NCBI GenBank assembly: GCA_000697665.1
Contig: KL197735.1
Location: 417,940 to 481,939, forward strand
Origin: Jaapia argillacea MUCL 33604
Taxonomy: Eukaryota > Basidiomycota > Agaricomycetes > Jaapiales > Jaapiaceae
Direction of reading: 5' to 3'
Length of the DNA stretch: 64,000 nt
The stretch's first letter is position 1. Each line of letters starts with the position of its first letter. The notes beneath the pieces are model-generated. The model made no database searches, was not told where the DNA came from, and saw only the letters and a program-made list of their open reading frames with translations. Shown here piece after piece: positions 1-12,479 of this stretch. The position numbers were made by a program, and so were the translations under genes.

Positions 1-2740
1 GAATGGTGATAGTCCTAAACGGAGAGCGAATTCTGTATATCCAATGGCAGGGGAAAATCTCAAGGTGCTGGTAGGAGCACCTTGTAGTGCAGGTCAGAGT
101 CTGACCAGTGACAACCGATGGGCTTCGAGGTTCTGGGGGGTCAGGACACAGATAGATAGATCGACTGTAGCCGACTTGTGAGGCTGCTGGCAATTGCAAG
201 AGAGGAGCATTAGGTTGGTAGTCGGCTCGTGGGGGTGACAAATCATAGTGGTGGATTAACCCTGCATCGGATATAGCTCGCGGATTCAAGGTCGGGACAA
301 CGGTGTCGGACACCCGTACCAGTGGCATGTCGTTGTTCACTATTCGATCATCTCGTGAATTGATACACGTTTGAGTCAAAATTGCTTGTTGACGGCTCAC
401 AGCCGTCAATCCAATGCGAGGGGGGGGATGACGTCGACCGCACAACACTCGAGGAGGAATGGGGGTCCTGGTAGTTTGAATGCATTGACCCGTCGTGGGT
501 AAACGTGGATATGTGCGGCTTTGCTTGTTAGCAAGCGGGGTCTCATTTCTGTGATAAATGAGCCTTGGCTAAGTCGACATGTTTCATGGTTGGAAAGTTC
601 GGGACCATTTTTCGAGTCTTCCTGGGGTGTGACAAGTGGTTGGAAGTAACGAGGATGACTTCCCGCTGGGGAGAGATCATTTTTTCTGTTTGCGATGACA
701 ATGTGCACTCGGTGAGGGAATACCAGCATATGTCAGAGCTGTTGGCAATGATAGCGAGGATGATCAACAAAGGCGTGAGCAAGGCAAAGGGAAGAGTTTC
801 CATCGACAACAGTGCTTCGTTAATAAGTTGCTTTTGTCTGATATCGGACGGTGCGACAACGATAAGCAATAAGTTGTGGATCCTCGGAGTTGTGCAACTT
901 CTCCTCTTAGCCTCGACTGGTTTGAGTGGGACCCTGTCTTTGAATGCTTGAATGGAGCACGGGCGCGTAACGGGTTGTGAGTGGAACAGAAATTAGCCAT
1001 TTCCGAGTCCTCCATAATCTTAGTAAATCGCTGACGAAAAGGTAGTATGTTGGTGAGAGTTCGTGAGAGGGGATGGCCATGTCCTAGAGCCATATCTCTC
1101 AATATCGATTGTTAGCGGCAGGAAGTGTCAGCCTAGATTCGGAGGAGATAACAATCAAAGCTGAAGTTCCATGATAAGGTCGAAAACAGAGACAGTTCGC
1201 ATGATACTGCACGTGCAAAGATGATGGCATTCGCATTGACAGTAAACGGCGAATCCGTGGATTGGCGAAAAAAGGGGGGGAGTGACTTGGCCATGTAACT
1301 TGATAGCGAAAAAGGGCAGTAAACAGATTGCCAACAAAGTTGGGAGTGTCTGTGATGGGTAAAGATAGCAACAAGCCGTAGAGTGTAGCATCATCATCCA
1401 GACTGGGAATGGTAGCGGTATGAAATAGCGTCACAGCGAAAAAGGTAACTTTGTTGTGTTGAGCATGGAGACGATATGGGATAGGAAAGGATAGGGAGAG
1501 ACTGGATTGTGGGCATGGTAAGAGTGGAGTAGTAGCAAAATAGTTACGAGAATACTCGTGGTGAAGGAGGGAGAGAGCGACTTGTTGTGAAACTAGTAGG
1601 GTACACATTTCGAGTGGACAATAGCAACAGCATTGAGAGATGTGAACATCTCTGTAGAGGGTGGAGATGGTACATGACTGATAGCGGGTAGGTAGATGGC
1701 CATCTGTGTTCTGAGAAGTAGCATATGAGATGATAGGCTGCCTGTGCAACAATCGATATCGCGCGATGCAATATGGGAGATTATGGAAGAGCTTGTGTCA
1801 CAAGTGGATACAGATGTGGGTGCAATGAGGGCGGCGAACACATCTGTGTTGAAGGTGAAGTTCATTCGGAATGTGCTTAGGACAAGCTAACGCCGAGTGG
1901 TAGCGTGCAACATGATGAGTAGCCGACAGTGTGGGAAGCATCATGCAACCCGACTGGTAGCATACGAGGTGACGAGCGCAATCCAACGGATGGCATGCGG
2001 TGAGGTAAGCAATTTGTGAGTTGATAGGTGGTGTGCAAGGTGATGCCAGTGGGGTATGTCTTGAGTATGTGTTGGTAATGGAGAGGGGAGACGTGTTGTT
2101 ACGAGAAATGGCAAGTTCTATCCTCGAGCTCGGAGAGGTTGTCATGGTGTGGTAATGGATAGGGCAGCAGGTGGGCTCATATGGGGGGGATAATGATGAT
2201 TCCGATGATCCATGGATGGCGCATATTGATGACGGAGATGGTGGCGAGACGACAGGATCTGCGTCGGAAGCAGGAACAGCAGCGGATGCTGTAGTGGCTT
2301 TATGGGCAGTGCATCGTGTAGAGGCACTGTTGATAGCCGTTGCAGCAGGATGTTTACTAGCCGGATCCGAAACGGATGTGGATGACGTTGTTGGTTACGG
2401 TGTTCGCAATGATGGGAGTGGTAGTGGGTAAGGAGCAGGTGTAGCGGCCCACGACCCCGGTGGATTCGGTGTTTCGAGCAATGAGAAATTTCCGATTTGA
2501 TGATCAGGTGTCCAGTCTTAATTTCAGTAGTATCATCATCAGAGGAAGATGGGGGCCCAGGGAGTTCACGCAGCCCTCTAGGAGGTGAAGGTATTGAACC
2601 TGTAACTTTCGAAAACTGGATGATTGGCGCCGAGGAGGAGTTGCTACTGGTTGTGTTTGCAGTAATGGGGAGGGAGGTTCTGGCGAAGGCGGCACATCAC
2701 TGGTTTGCTGCCTCAACCAATAGTTGGGGTCACGAAAGGG
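1..2740. other. No recognisable gene
   Basis: Open frames occur on both strands, the longest being 217 codons on the minus strand at 1099-1752. None carries a domain I recognise, a consistent exon-intron pattern or a sensible start context. Overlapping frames are open on the same strand, as expected for biased but non-coding sequence. Between 1.5 and 2.1 kb short motifs of the type gtagcat/catgtg recur loosely, which may be a very degenerate repeat. Confidence 0.5.
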
Positions 2741-2743
2741 TAG

Positions 2744-3130
2744 CGGTAGCGGGTATGGTAGCGGTATCGGCTATGGTAGCAGTATCAGGTATGGTAACGG
2801 TATCGGCTATGGTAGCGGTAGCAGGTATGGTAGCGGTAGAGGGTATGGTCGTGGTAGCGGGTATGGTAGCGGTAGCGGGTATGGTAGCGGTAGCGGGTAT
2901 GGTAGCGGTAGCAGGTATGGTAGCGGTAGCAGGTATGGTAGTGGTAGTATGGTAGCAGATGCGGGAATGGTAGCGGTAGTATGGTAGCAGATGCGGGAAT
3001 GGTAGCAGTTGCAGGGAAGGTAGCGGTTGCAAGGAAGGTTGTGGTTGCGGTTGCGGGGAAAGGTTGCAGTTGCGGAGAAGGTAGTGGCAACGGTGATCAT
3101 AGCAGTGACAGCAGTGATACCTGGGATGGT
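2744..3130. repeat. 18-bp minisatellite, GGTAGCGGTAGCGGGTAT type
   Basis: Imperfect tandem copies of an 18-bp unit made of 6-bp sub-units (ggtagc / ggtatg). They are cleanest at about 2744-2950 and degrade into shorter ggtagc- and ggttgc-type units towards 3130. Because 18 is a multiple of three and the unit lacks stops, several frames stay open together. They read as Gly-Ser-Tyr, Met-Val-Ala or, on the minus strand, Ala-Thr-Ile-Pro repeats. I treat it as a satellite, not a gene: no flanking exon or start supports one frame over the others. Confidence 0.8.
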
Positions 3131-4290
3131 AGGGTAGCGGGGATGGAGTGACGATGGCCGCGGTAGTGGGGGAAGTTGCCGTAAAGGGTTACCTGGGTAA
3201 GGTGGCCTCCGTAGAGGGTATGGTGGCGTACGTAGCAAGGGGTGGAGACGTCGCTTGAGTTTGCGAGAACAAGCGATGCGATAAAGGAGGAAAAGTATGA
3301 GTAATGGATTCAAAATTTTGGAGGAAGCACATATGCTGACCGGATAAGTGATAGAGTATGGGGCTGAAGGGAGCTCCGAAATTGTGGTGCTAGCTTATTG
3401 TGGTCCTGCGGCTTTGCTCGAGAGTCGCCGCGATCACTGGTGTGCGCCATACGAGGGCCCAGTGGGTTTCATGATGCCTTGGTGGTAGAGATTGATAGCA
3501 GGGTGTGCAACTGGGCGTTCTCGAGAATAAGGGTGCTGTTTTTGGCCATAGGTGACCGGGAATCGGAGACGGGTGGGTGCTGTCCGGAAAGGGGAGTCGC
3601 GCAACCGTGTCGTTTCCGCTGAACATTGTCCATTCTCGCTCTTCCCTTCCTTCAGTCATTATCTGTAACCTTTTTTAGATCAGGAGTCCCCTTGACACCG
3701 TTCGGATAGTCCAGGTGCGGCAGGGGTGATTCCTTGTGCAGAGAGGAAGCATTGCGAGATCAAACGCGACTTCAGGGCTGAAAGTTGGTGTGCGGATCGG
3801 GTCAAGGTGCATCAGAAAGATGAAGAGAAACAGAGTAGGTCTTGGATAGTGGTGCACGATGGCGGATCAGTGGTTGTTCGGTCGTGCGCGTCAATTGAGG
3901 GACCTGACTGGTGGCGAGAGAAACAGGTGGGTGTAAAGGCATTGGTGCCATAATCACCAGAATAGTACAGAAAAGAAAAGAAAGCAGCAGTGCCCAACGG
4001 GGTATGCTGCAGGCAGGCGTCGTCGCGGTACGATGAAAAGAGCATCGTGCCGCGCCTGCCGCTCGCTCAAAGACTATATTCTATTCCTTCCCTCGTGCCT
4101 CACTACGTAATAGAACCTGAATCTAATCGACGATGGGTTGGACTTCGGAGGTCGTCGCCGGCGATATCTTGGGCTTCAGTGTGCGGCAATGAAAGTAGAG
4201 GTTCGAAGTGACTCGGAATCAGGAGCAAAAATGGCAGAGGAAGGAGATAACATGGGACACAGTAATCATTATAATGCCCGACGGACTCCT
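3131..4290. other. No recognisable gene
   Basis: Only short unsupported open frames on both strands. I see no domain, RNA gene or repeat here. The right edge is where similarity to the tandem array begins. Confidence 0.5.
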
Positions 4291-4293
4291 TTA

Positions 4294-5170
4294 AAACCTC
4301 ACTGGACAATTATTATTGCTTACAGCCACCCTTGGCTCCCCTCGACTCTCGTTCGATCGAGTCAACTCAAGGACGCGAGCATGACAGAGTTGTTGATGGT
4401 CTCGGGCAGATGGGACGAGTACTTGGTGGTGGTCGGGCGTCATCATCGTATTCACGGGGAGGAAGGTTGCGAGGGGTGGAGTTCACGATCTTGACCTCCA
4501 GCGGCTAGGAAGATGTTGTTGGAGTTCGGGACTGGAATAGGGGTGAGGTGCTGGGGGCGTACGCAAGCTCGACAATGGGTCGGGCGACCTGCGGCGGAAA
4601 CATAGTAGGTTAGCACACCTCTTGAAAGAAGGAGATCGTCCCCAGTTTGTGTCACATCCAAAAAGTGCAAAGCCGCGTGCCATGGCTCCTCAAGCCCCGC
4701 AGACTAAGGTCAGGACACGTGGATGGTTATCAACATGTGCTCAACAGACGATCTGCCAGTGATCACCGTCCATGTACTGTAGAAGGGAAGGCGGACATCC
4801 ATTGGGAGCCACAATCCGTCATACCCGCCGCAGCACCTTGACCAAACACCAGCGAGTCCTCTGTCGTACAGTGATTCCACAACCCCCAGGATACACGCCA
4901 AACAGCTTGCCGCCTCAAACCCGTCTCCATAAACACTGCTATGGGACGAGACGTCCCTCAATGCCTTCAGCGACATCCTCAGCGCTAGGAAACAGATGCC
5001 AAGGCCAACAAGGGGAATAAGGCAAGCAAAAACAAAATACGTACCGAGAGAGAGAAGATGTAAGTTGTGTTCAGCGATACATTTGTTGAAATTGTCCTGA
5101 ACTAGTTCAGCACGCCCTCTCGCGTGGACATATAACGAGATCCCTGGCTTCGGGAGGGACTTCCGAACGG
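4294..5170 (-). pseudogene. DUF2415/WD40 fragment, unit 0
   Basis: Matches the 5' part of the intact WD40 gene at 21993-24740: part of exon 3 (the PNSNN...LAAGGQDREL segment, about 4500-4590), the following long intron and a remnant of exon 2 near 5050-5130. Exon 2 is interrupted by a stop soon after the CPRER motif, exon 1 is not recognisable, and exons 4 and 5 are absent. It marks the left, truncated end of the tandem array and cannot encode a WD40 protein. Confidence 0.75.
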
Positions 5171-5374
5171 TCAGTACCAAGTCAGAGTACTGTACGGTAT
5201 GGCTCCACGGCTTGTCAAAATTTGAAGAATAAACGAAACATTACAACCCATATTAGGAGTCCCGGTAAATAAAGTAACTACCGAATTGCAACATCGACCG
5301 ACTTTCGCTTCACTCTGACTGTCCAAGCCTGTCCATCTCCATCGGCTGCGTCCTACCGACCTCAAGGATGTTGC

Positions 5375-5677
5375 CAATGCCAACTCACTGCTCCAGGACG
5401 GAGAGTTACGTATCGCGGAACGAACTTCACCTGTTCTGGCATCGATTCGGTTGCCATCTAATCGAGTTGAATCGCACTTGGCACGGACGCTTTTTGCTTC
5501 TGTGCTCATTTACAATTTCGGTGAAAGATGTACTAACAGTCTAACCGGAACTTGGTTTGCGTTCACAAGGCTCTCGCGATTACCGGCCTTTGACTGGGGC
5601 GTCTGGGGAGAGTTGTAGGACATCGGCTGGCAGTCTCTTGGTCCTTATCCTCCTCTTCAACGTTCCAGAAGCCGGAA
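5375..5677 (+). promoter_or_regulatory. Conserved upstream region of DUF6533 copy 1
   Basis: The roughly 300 bases before the start codon recur before the other DUF6533 copies (10725-10995, 15360-15614 and, split by an insertion, 19220-19917). A stretch around tcacctgttctgg and a ggttgccatctaat box are shared. No TATA box is obvious. The promoter role is inferred from position and retention only. Confidence 0.4.
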
Positions 5678-7177
5678 ATGACTGACTCTAGTGACCTCGC
5701 GAAGGCCATGCTAGAGACGCAACAAGTCAATTATTGCTCGCGTACGCCTTCTTTGCGATTTGATGGCAGGGACACAGACCGATGAATCGTATCACAGTCT
5801 CATCGATTGCGTTCTTAATCTGGGATATCTGTATCACCTTTGGAGACGAAGTAAACTATATCTGGAGGTATGGTTTCTCTGCCGCCCAATCCGTCTTCGT
5901 CACCTCAAGGCTGTGACTTCGCTAGGCAGTCAAATCGATCTCCTACCAAATGGCTCTTTCTCTTCACGCGATACGTTTCGGTCGTCGGTCAGATGTGAGC
6001 ATCGCATTTTGCCCACGAATGGCCCCCTAATCGTATCTCAGGATACGTTTTTTGCGCTCACTCGGTTTTTTCTGGACACCTCCAATACCGGGATCCACAT
6101 GCCACCCATGGTTCGTTGTTCAAAGCCTGTGGACGGCCTTATTGGTCACAGCCGTCGAGTTGATATTTGGCGTAAGAGGTAAGCACTCAAGGCCGCCCTA
6201 AGTTTTATCCTTCCGTCTGACCTGCGCCGCAACAGTCTATGCCCTTTATCAGAGCAGCCGATGGATTCGGAATCTGCTGTTATTTATTTTTGCCTCCAAC
6301 TTCCTGGTCGTGATTATCACGTTTGCTGTGATGCTTCCCAAATTCCAATATAACGACAACTGCTTTCCGCTCACCAGCGCCAATTCTTTAGAATCCTTAA
6401 GAATATGGACGTGAGTTACGCACTTCCTACTCCACGTTCGTTGGTCAGATTTGTAGTCTCATCCATACAGCGTAACCCCAGTTGCAGTTCAAACTGTGTT
6501 GATGCTGCTTACCTTAATTAAAGCCATCCCCTCAATACGAAAGTCCATCCACAAAGCACCGCTGATTTTGGTTGTGGCTCGGGATGGCACTTGGGCCTAC
6601 CTCTTGATATCCGGCAAGTCATGCGGGCCTTCTGGTCATGACCGCAAAATGCTGAAATCCGAGCTAGTTTTCTTCCTGTACGACGGAATCTTCTACAATT
6701 TCCTCTCCCTGCTGCCACGGACTCTCATCCTGAGGTTTGTCGTCTCACCGATGGTAAGTCTTCACACCGAGGATTAATCCATAAATCCCTAGCTGGTTTA
6801 TGACCGTCCTCTCGTTCTCAGTGAGTTGAACTACCTCTACCCTCTCGTCTTCTCATAAGTCACCCATCCCCACGCACCTCCCCAGAGCTGTCGACTTATC
6901 CTTAACATTGCCAAACTAAGAGACCGGGAGAGTTCCGCAGATCGAGACCACGAGTATTTCCCAGAGTTCACCAGCGACCTCCGGGTTGGGCAGGAGTTGC
7001 ATGAGATGGAATCGACTGTCAATCGCGATGCAACCCCGGCCTGCCCAGGTACCCCAAGTGGAGTCCGGAGAGAGATCGAAGCGACCCCCGTGTCGCCGCA
7101 CCCAAGACAAGAGGTAAATCAAGTCCTTTCTTTCAACCTCTGTCTCAACCCTAGCATAAATATAGGAATCAGTGTAA
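5678..7177 (+). CDS. DUF6533 multi-span membrane protein, copy 1 (intact)
   Basis: Eight exons join in phase to 345 residues: 5678-5741, 5798-5867, 5926-5994, 6042-6178, 6236-6410, 6471-6753, 6886-7113 and 7166-7177. The N-terminus has the DUF6533 signature, NYCS followed by a first hydrophobic helix and GDEVNYIW. Further hydrophobic segments follow, including the RVYALY-type motif common after the fourth helix and RDGTWAY before the sixth. A short soluble tail ends in ESV. DUF6533 proteins are abundant in Agaricomycetes, are predicted to be receptor-like integral membrane proteins, and have no established function. The start is the ATG before the conserved ADSSDLAK-like segment, shared by all copies. 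The last 12-bp exon is inferred because all four copies keep an acceptor plus GAATCNGTNTAA. It is convergent with the decayed WD40 copy downstream. Confidence 0.8.
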
Positions 7178-7616
7178 TGACTGTACACCTCGGTATAGTG
7201 GTGGGTTTGAATGATAATCAACTGAGGTGTGTATCCGCTCCATCCATGCCTTTATCCGGATCATTGTTGATCTTGTTACCCATTTCATCGATGATCATTT
7301 GAAGGGATAATTATTGCTTGTTCCAAGATTGCTCCGTTAATATCATTTGCGTGGCTTGTATCACACTAGTATCGCTGCAGTTATCGTATTGGAGGCTTGT
7401 CAGACGATTGTCTTATATCGAATCATCAGACGACTCATATTTATTGGTCTGCGTGCATTAGAAATAGGAGATCCCGACGACGACCTCTGTGCTGTCTTTT
7501 CAAAGTTGTTGCATGCATCTGAAGGACTCTTCGTGCTGCAGATAATCGTGGCAATTTAGGACATTCGCGCAAAAGAAGCGCCCAGATTCTGGTATTAATG
7601 CTACAAGTCATTTCGA

Positions 7617-9720
7617 ATGAGGTAGGTGCAGGGGAGTTGGCTCTGGAGGGTTCACGAGACAAACAAATATCTGTTTCAACCCCCGTCTCTCTGATATCAA
7701 CATCGCCTTCCAACTCGTCCACTTCCATATCAACATCCCGATCCTCTTCCCTCTCCATCCCTGTTATCGTCCATCTCAACATCACCAAACTGAGCTTCAT
7801 ACGCTCTCCGACTGAGACGATCCCATGAAGGCTGGATCTCCCTCGCAGCTCCCACTCCCAAGCCATCTCTCCCCAACAAAGCCCTCACATCCTCTTCTTC
7901 TCTCCGATCACCCAAGGGGAGGATAGCGGCCGCACCTTCTTCGTCAAGATCTTCATTGACATTGAGGTATTCATCTACCCTGTTGCGATTGCCCTGATTG
8001 CAGAAGAGGGTCACCATCCCGGGCGCCATGATGGGATGATGGAGGATACTCGATGGCCTTCATTGAAGAGAACCACGCGAGGTAAGGGGGGAGGGAAGCC
8101 AGATCCCGAAGTCAGACGAGAGAGTGGGGACGTAGGTAGTGGGTATCTCGGTGGAGGTGATCTAGATCGAGGACGTATCGAGGGCGCGCGGGGGGGGGGG
8201 GGCGTAGGTACTCGGTATTCGAATAACTTCTTCAGTTTCGAATGCTCGGGCGTCGATGACACGGAGCAGTGATGTGTGCTGAGACATGATATAGATTATT
8301 AACAAACCACTATTGACAATGAATTAGGACTCCACTTACCTCAGTGAACGTCAATATCTCCTTCCCTTCTCCTTGACCCCTAAACTTCACACTTCTAAGC
8401 CTCCATCCCGAGGCGCTACCTCCAGGACCTCCTCGATTCCACTCAGATGGATCAAAAACTTCCTCATACATCCACCCACTAGCAGCCCCACTCGCCCTCC
8501 TCATCCTATCCGAATAAAATGTCCTCGTAGGTTTCGAACTCCTCACATCCCAAACCACTACCATACCATCCAGACTAGTCATGGTGAATGTCGAGCCTGA
8601 AGCTGAGAAGGACATCGAGAAAGATGCGGGTGGAGAGGGACATGAGCCATAAATGTAGTGTGTGTACATTGGAATTGGGGAGAGGAGGCGGAGGAGACTG
8701 GAAAGGCTAGTTTGGTTATAGGTTCAAAGACGAGTTTGGAGCCGCCGGAGATGTGACTTGTGGCGAGTCCCCTACTGAGAGGAGTGTTCTTCCGTCTGGT
8801 GATACTGAAGCTGGAGGGATGACATTGAGTACGACGAGGTTCAGCACGTTTGCAGGCACTTACAATGATTTACGGGCACGTCGAGTGTTAGACATCCAAC
8901 TTTGTCCAACTTTTGTCCACCACCAGCTGAAACCTGTAACAAAACATCGTAAAACCTCACTGTACAATTACCATTGCTTACAGCCACTCTTGGCTCCACT
9001 CGACTCTCGTTCGATTGAGTCAAACTCAAGGATATAAGCATGACAGAGTTGTTGATGGTCCTGGGGAGTGTGGGTTCTTCACTCCAGATCGGACGAGTGC
9101 TTGGTGGTGGGGGTGGGTCGTCATCATCGTATTCACGAGCGGGGAGGTTGCGAGGGGCGAGGAGAGAGAGGTGGAGTTCACGGTCTTGGTCTCCAGCGGC
9201 TAGGAGGATGTTGTTGGAGTTCGGGATTGGGAGAGGGGTGAGGATGCTGGGGTGTATAAAGCTTGACAATGGGTCAGGCAACCTACGGCGGAAACATAGT
9301 TGGTTACCGTACTTCCCGAGAGCAGATCGTCCCCAGTTTGCATCAATACGTGCAAAAGCTTCGTGCAAAGGCTCCCCTCAACCTCCCACAGGCTAAGGTC
9401 AAGACGCGTAGACGGTTATCGGTCTGGGTCCAACAGACGATCTGACCACCGTCCGTGTAGAAGGGGGGCCAGGCGTCTGTTTGGAGGTACACACCATACA
9501 CGCAGCACCCTGACCCAAACACCATCAGGCCCTCTGTCGCACAGTGATTCCATAAACCCCAGGATATATGCCAAGGACAGTGGGCCTTGCGTCTCCACAA
9601 ACACTTCCATACAAGGGAAATAAGGCAAGCAAAACAACACGTACTGAGAGAGAGAGAGAGAGATTCAAGTTGTGTTCAATGATACATTTGTCCTGAAAGT
9701 ACTAGTTGAATATATAACTT
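7617..9720 (-). pseudogene. DUF2415/WD40 protein, unit 1 (decayed)
   Basis: Exons 3 to 5 of the WD40 gene are recognisable (exon 3 about 9260-8860, exon 4 about 8810-8340, exon 5 from about 8280). Exon 5 has a run of 13 G at 8190-8202 that shifts the frame, then a nonsense TGA at 8011-8013 where the intact copy has CGA. A 1-bp loss near 7990 and a further frameshift near 7735 follow. About 430 bp coding for the C-terminus are deleted: the sequence jumps at about 7617 from the SPAPTS segment straight into the 3' flank. Exon 1 is missing and exon 2 is a stub. The gene is dead by several independent lesions. Confidence 0.85.
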
Positions 9721-9825
9721 CGATCGACTTGAACCTGTTGACTTGTCGAAGCTTATCTATCGGCTCCGTCTTACTACTGATTGACTGCTGACCGACCTCA
9801 TGTAAGGATGTTGCCAATGCCAACT

Positions 9826-10719
9826 ACGGTTGACGATCGTAGTCAGGTCTAATTCCGGGCTCACGACTTCGAGTTTGTCTCGTTCCAGGCCTTGGCCAGG
9901 GTCGGGATGACGTCATGGATCCACTGCCGCGTGCCATCACGGACTATCCCGCTGAGTAGTTATCGGTGCTCGCAGTGAGGGCGTCGCGTGGAGTAAACAA
10001 TAAGACTTGACACAAATATTGCCTGATTTCCTACTCTTCCTCATGGCTACCCCATAGGAGGCCCACAAAACTGGATATTTATCTGAGGGATCATCTTATC
10101 TGAGCGTCTGATGCTTTTTGATTGTCATTGATGTCGAAGTCGACGAAGGAGCAGAAGTTGATGGCGTTGATTGGCGCATAGCCACTTTGGGGTTACTGTC
10201 GTCGGGAATGCCGCGTTGATGCCGCCGCGGCTGGAGATCGCCGTGGTAAGACTGTCCCGTCAACCCGCCGACTTGAATTACACTGTCAGCAGCTGTGTGC
10301 TAGAGAGAATACTAGCCAAACACCCAGGCACATTACAAGCATAAAACACAGAAATAGATACAAAAAAAGGTGCAAAATGAGGGGGTAAGGGCATCCCCAC
10401 CCAAGGTCAGATAGAACGCGGGAATGGAAAGCCGGCATGTCCCGGGGTGCTTCGTCCTGGGTTCGAACTTGCGGGCACGAGATTGGATGGCTTCCCGTAA
10501 GGGTCTGCAGCCTCGTCATTTGCAGCAGAGCGGTCTGTGATATTTAGAAGAGGGGGGGACCCCCGTTCCGGATACCTCGCTTAGACCACAGTCAACTTCT
10601 TTATCCCTGCGCCTTTCCTTATTCGACCTCGTGTGTCAGACTGTGACTCGGTGCCAATGGTTTAGAAATCGTGGACGAGGGAAGTCATCCATTAGACCTG
10701 ACTATGCTCGTCAACCATA
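9826..10719. mobile_element. 894-bp inverted-repeat element in array unit 2
   Basis: This segment interrupts sequence shared by units 1 and 2. It is flanked by CAACT at 9821-9825 and 10720-10724, while the matching place in unit 1 (about 5380) has a single CAACT, so this is a 5-bp target duplication with a preserved empty site. The two ends are inverted repeats about 26 bp long with 24 matches, core GGTTGACGA at the left and TCGTCAACC at the right. No transposase frame is visible; the longest open frame is 77 codons. It is most simply a non-autonomous DNA transposon. The superfamily is not assignable by eye. Confidence 0.75.
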
Positions 10720-10995
10720 CAACTCAATGCTCCAGGACGGAGAGTTACGTATCGTGAAACGAACTTCACCTGTTCTGGTATCGATTCGGTTGCCATCTAA
10801 TTGAGTTGGAATCGCAGGTGGCACAGACACTTTCTTCGACAATACTCAGTTATAATTCGGGTGAAAAATCTAATAGCCGGAAGGTTTGCGTTCACAGGGC
10901 TCTCGCGATCACCTGCTGTTGACTGGGGTGAGTGTTAGGACATCGGCTGGCAGTCTCTTGGTCCTGACCCCACTTCAACATTCCGGGAGCTGGAA

Positions 10996-12479
10996 ATGGC
11001 TGACTCCAGTCATCTCGCGAAGGCCATCCTAGAGAGGCAACAAGTCAACTATTGCTCGCGTACGCCTCTCTGCAATGTGATGGCAGGGACACTGACCAAT
11101 TAATTGCATCGCAGTCTCATCACTTGCGTTCTTAATCTGGGATGTCTGCATCACATTTGGAGATGAAGTAAACTACATCTGGAGGTATGATTTCTCTGCC
11201 ATCCGATCTGCTTCGTCTTCTCCAGGTCTTGACTTCACTAGGCAGTCGAATCAATCCCCCACCAAATGGCTCTTTCTCTTCACACGATATGTTTCGGTCG
11301 TCGGTCAGATGTGAGCATCGCATTTCGCCCGCGAACGGCCCCTAAATCGTATCTCAGGATACGTTTTTTGCTCTCATTCGGTTTCTTCTGGACACCTCCA
11401 ATGCCGAGATCCATATGCCACCCATGGTTCATTGTACAAAGCCTGTGGACGGCCTTATTGATCACAGCCGTCGAACTGATATTTGGCCTAAGAGGTAAGC
11501 ACTCAAAGTCGCTATAAGTTTTATCCTGCCGTCTGACCTGCAATAGTCTACGCCGTTTATCAGAGCAGCCGATGGATTAGGAATCTGCTGTTACTTGTTT
11601 TTGCCTGCAACTTCCTGGTCGTGATTATCACGTTTGCTGTGATGCTTCCCAAATTCCAATATAACGACGACTGCTTTCCGCTCACCACCGCCAATACTTT
11701 GGAAGCCTTAAGAATATGGACGTGAGTTATGCGCCGTCTACTCCATTTTCGTGTGTCAGATTTGTAGTCTCATCCATACAGCGTAACCCCAGTTTCAGTG
11801 CAAACTATTTTGATGCTGCTTACCTTGATTAAAGCCATCCCCTCAATGCGAAAATCCATTCACAAAACACCATTGATTTTGGTTGTAGCTCGGGATGGCA
11901 CTTGGGCGTACTTTTTAATATCCGGCAAGTCATGCGGGTCATGTGGTCATGACCACAAAAAGCTAAAGTCCGAACTAGTTTTCATCCTGTATGATGGAAT
12001 CTTCTACAATTTCCTCTCCCTGCTGCCACGGACTCTCATCCTGAGGTTTGTCGTCGGTAAGTCTTCACACCCAAGACTAATTCGTAAATCCCTAGCTGGT
12101 TTATGACCGTAATCTCGTTCTCAGTGAGTTAAACTACCCCTCTACCTTCTCGTCTTCTTATAACTCGCCCTTCGCACGTACCTCCCCAGAGCTGTCGACT
12201 CATCCTTAACATTGCCAAACTAAGAGACCGGGAGAGCACCGCAGATCGAGACCACGAGTATTTTCCCGAGTTTACCAGCGACCTCCAGGTTGGGCAGGAG
12301 TTGCATGAGATGGAATCGACTGTCAATCGCGAAGGAACCTCGGCCTGCCCACGTAGCCCAAGTGGAGTTTGGAGAGATATTGAAGAGGTTTCTCCTTCGC
12401 CCCACTGAAGACAAGAGGTAAGTCAAGTCCTTTCTTTTGACCTATCCCAACCCCAGCATAAATATAGGAATCAGTATAA
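10996..12479 (+). pseudogene. DUF6533 membrane protein, copy 2 (C-terminus broken)
   Basis: The start, the NYCS/GDEV signature, the RVYALY-type motif and the RDGTWAY segment all remain, with exon borders as in copy 1. At the exon 6 donor 8 bp are missing (GTCGTC then GTAAGT near 12051-12062), so splicing there puts the next exon out of frame. In addition, the tail exon, read in its ancestral frame, carries TGA at 12406-12408. A truncated seven-helix product ending after exon 6 cannot be excluded, but the conserved cytosolic tail cannot be made. I call it a recent pseudogene. Confidence 0.65.

Noticed and set aside
565-951. 128-codon plus-strand frame
   Set aside because: No domain or splice context, and overlapping minus-strand frames of similar length are open. 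Likely chance.
1099-1752. 217-codon minus-strand frame
   Set aside because: Several frames of the same strand are open here, codon use is unlike the genes in the window, and nothing recognisable is encoded.
4710-5180. 156-codon minus-strand frame with a hydrophobic stretch
   Set aside because: It corresponds to the long intron and a frameshifted exon 2 of the WD40 gene in the other units, so it is a pseudogene shadow.
9645-9665. GA dinucleotide run
   Set aside because: Short simple repeat inside the decayed WD40 intron/exon border, with no regulatory meaning shown.
10430-10480. GGGTTCGAACTT B-box-like motif inside the 894-bp element
   Set aside because: No A-box or foldable tRNA around it. 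A SINE origin is not supported given the inverted-repeat ends.
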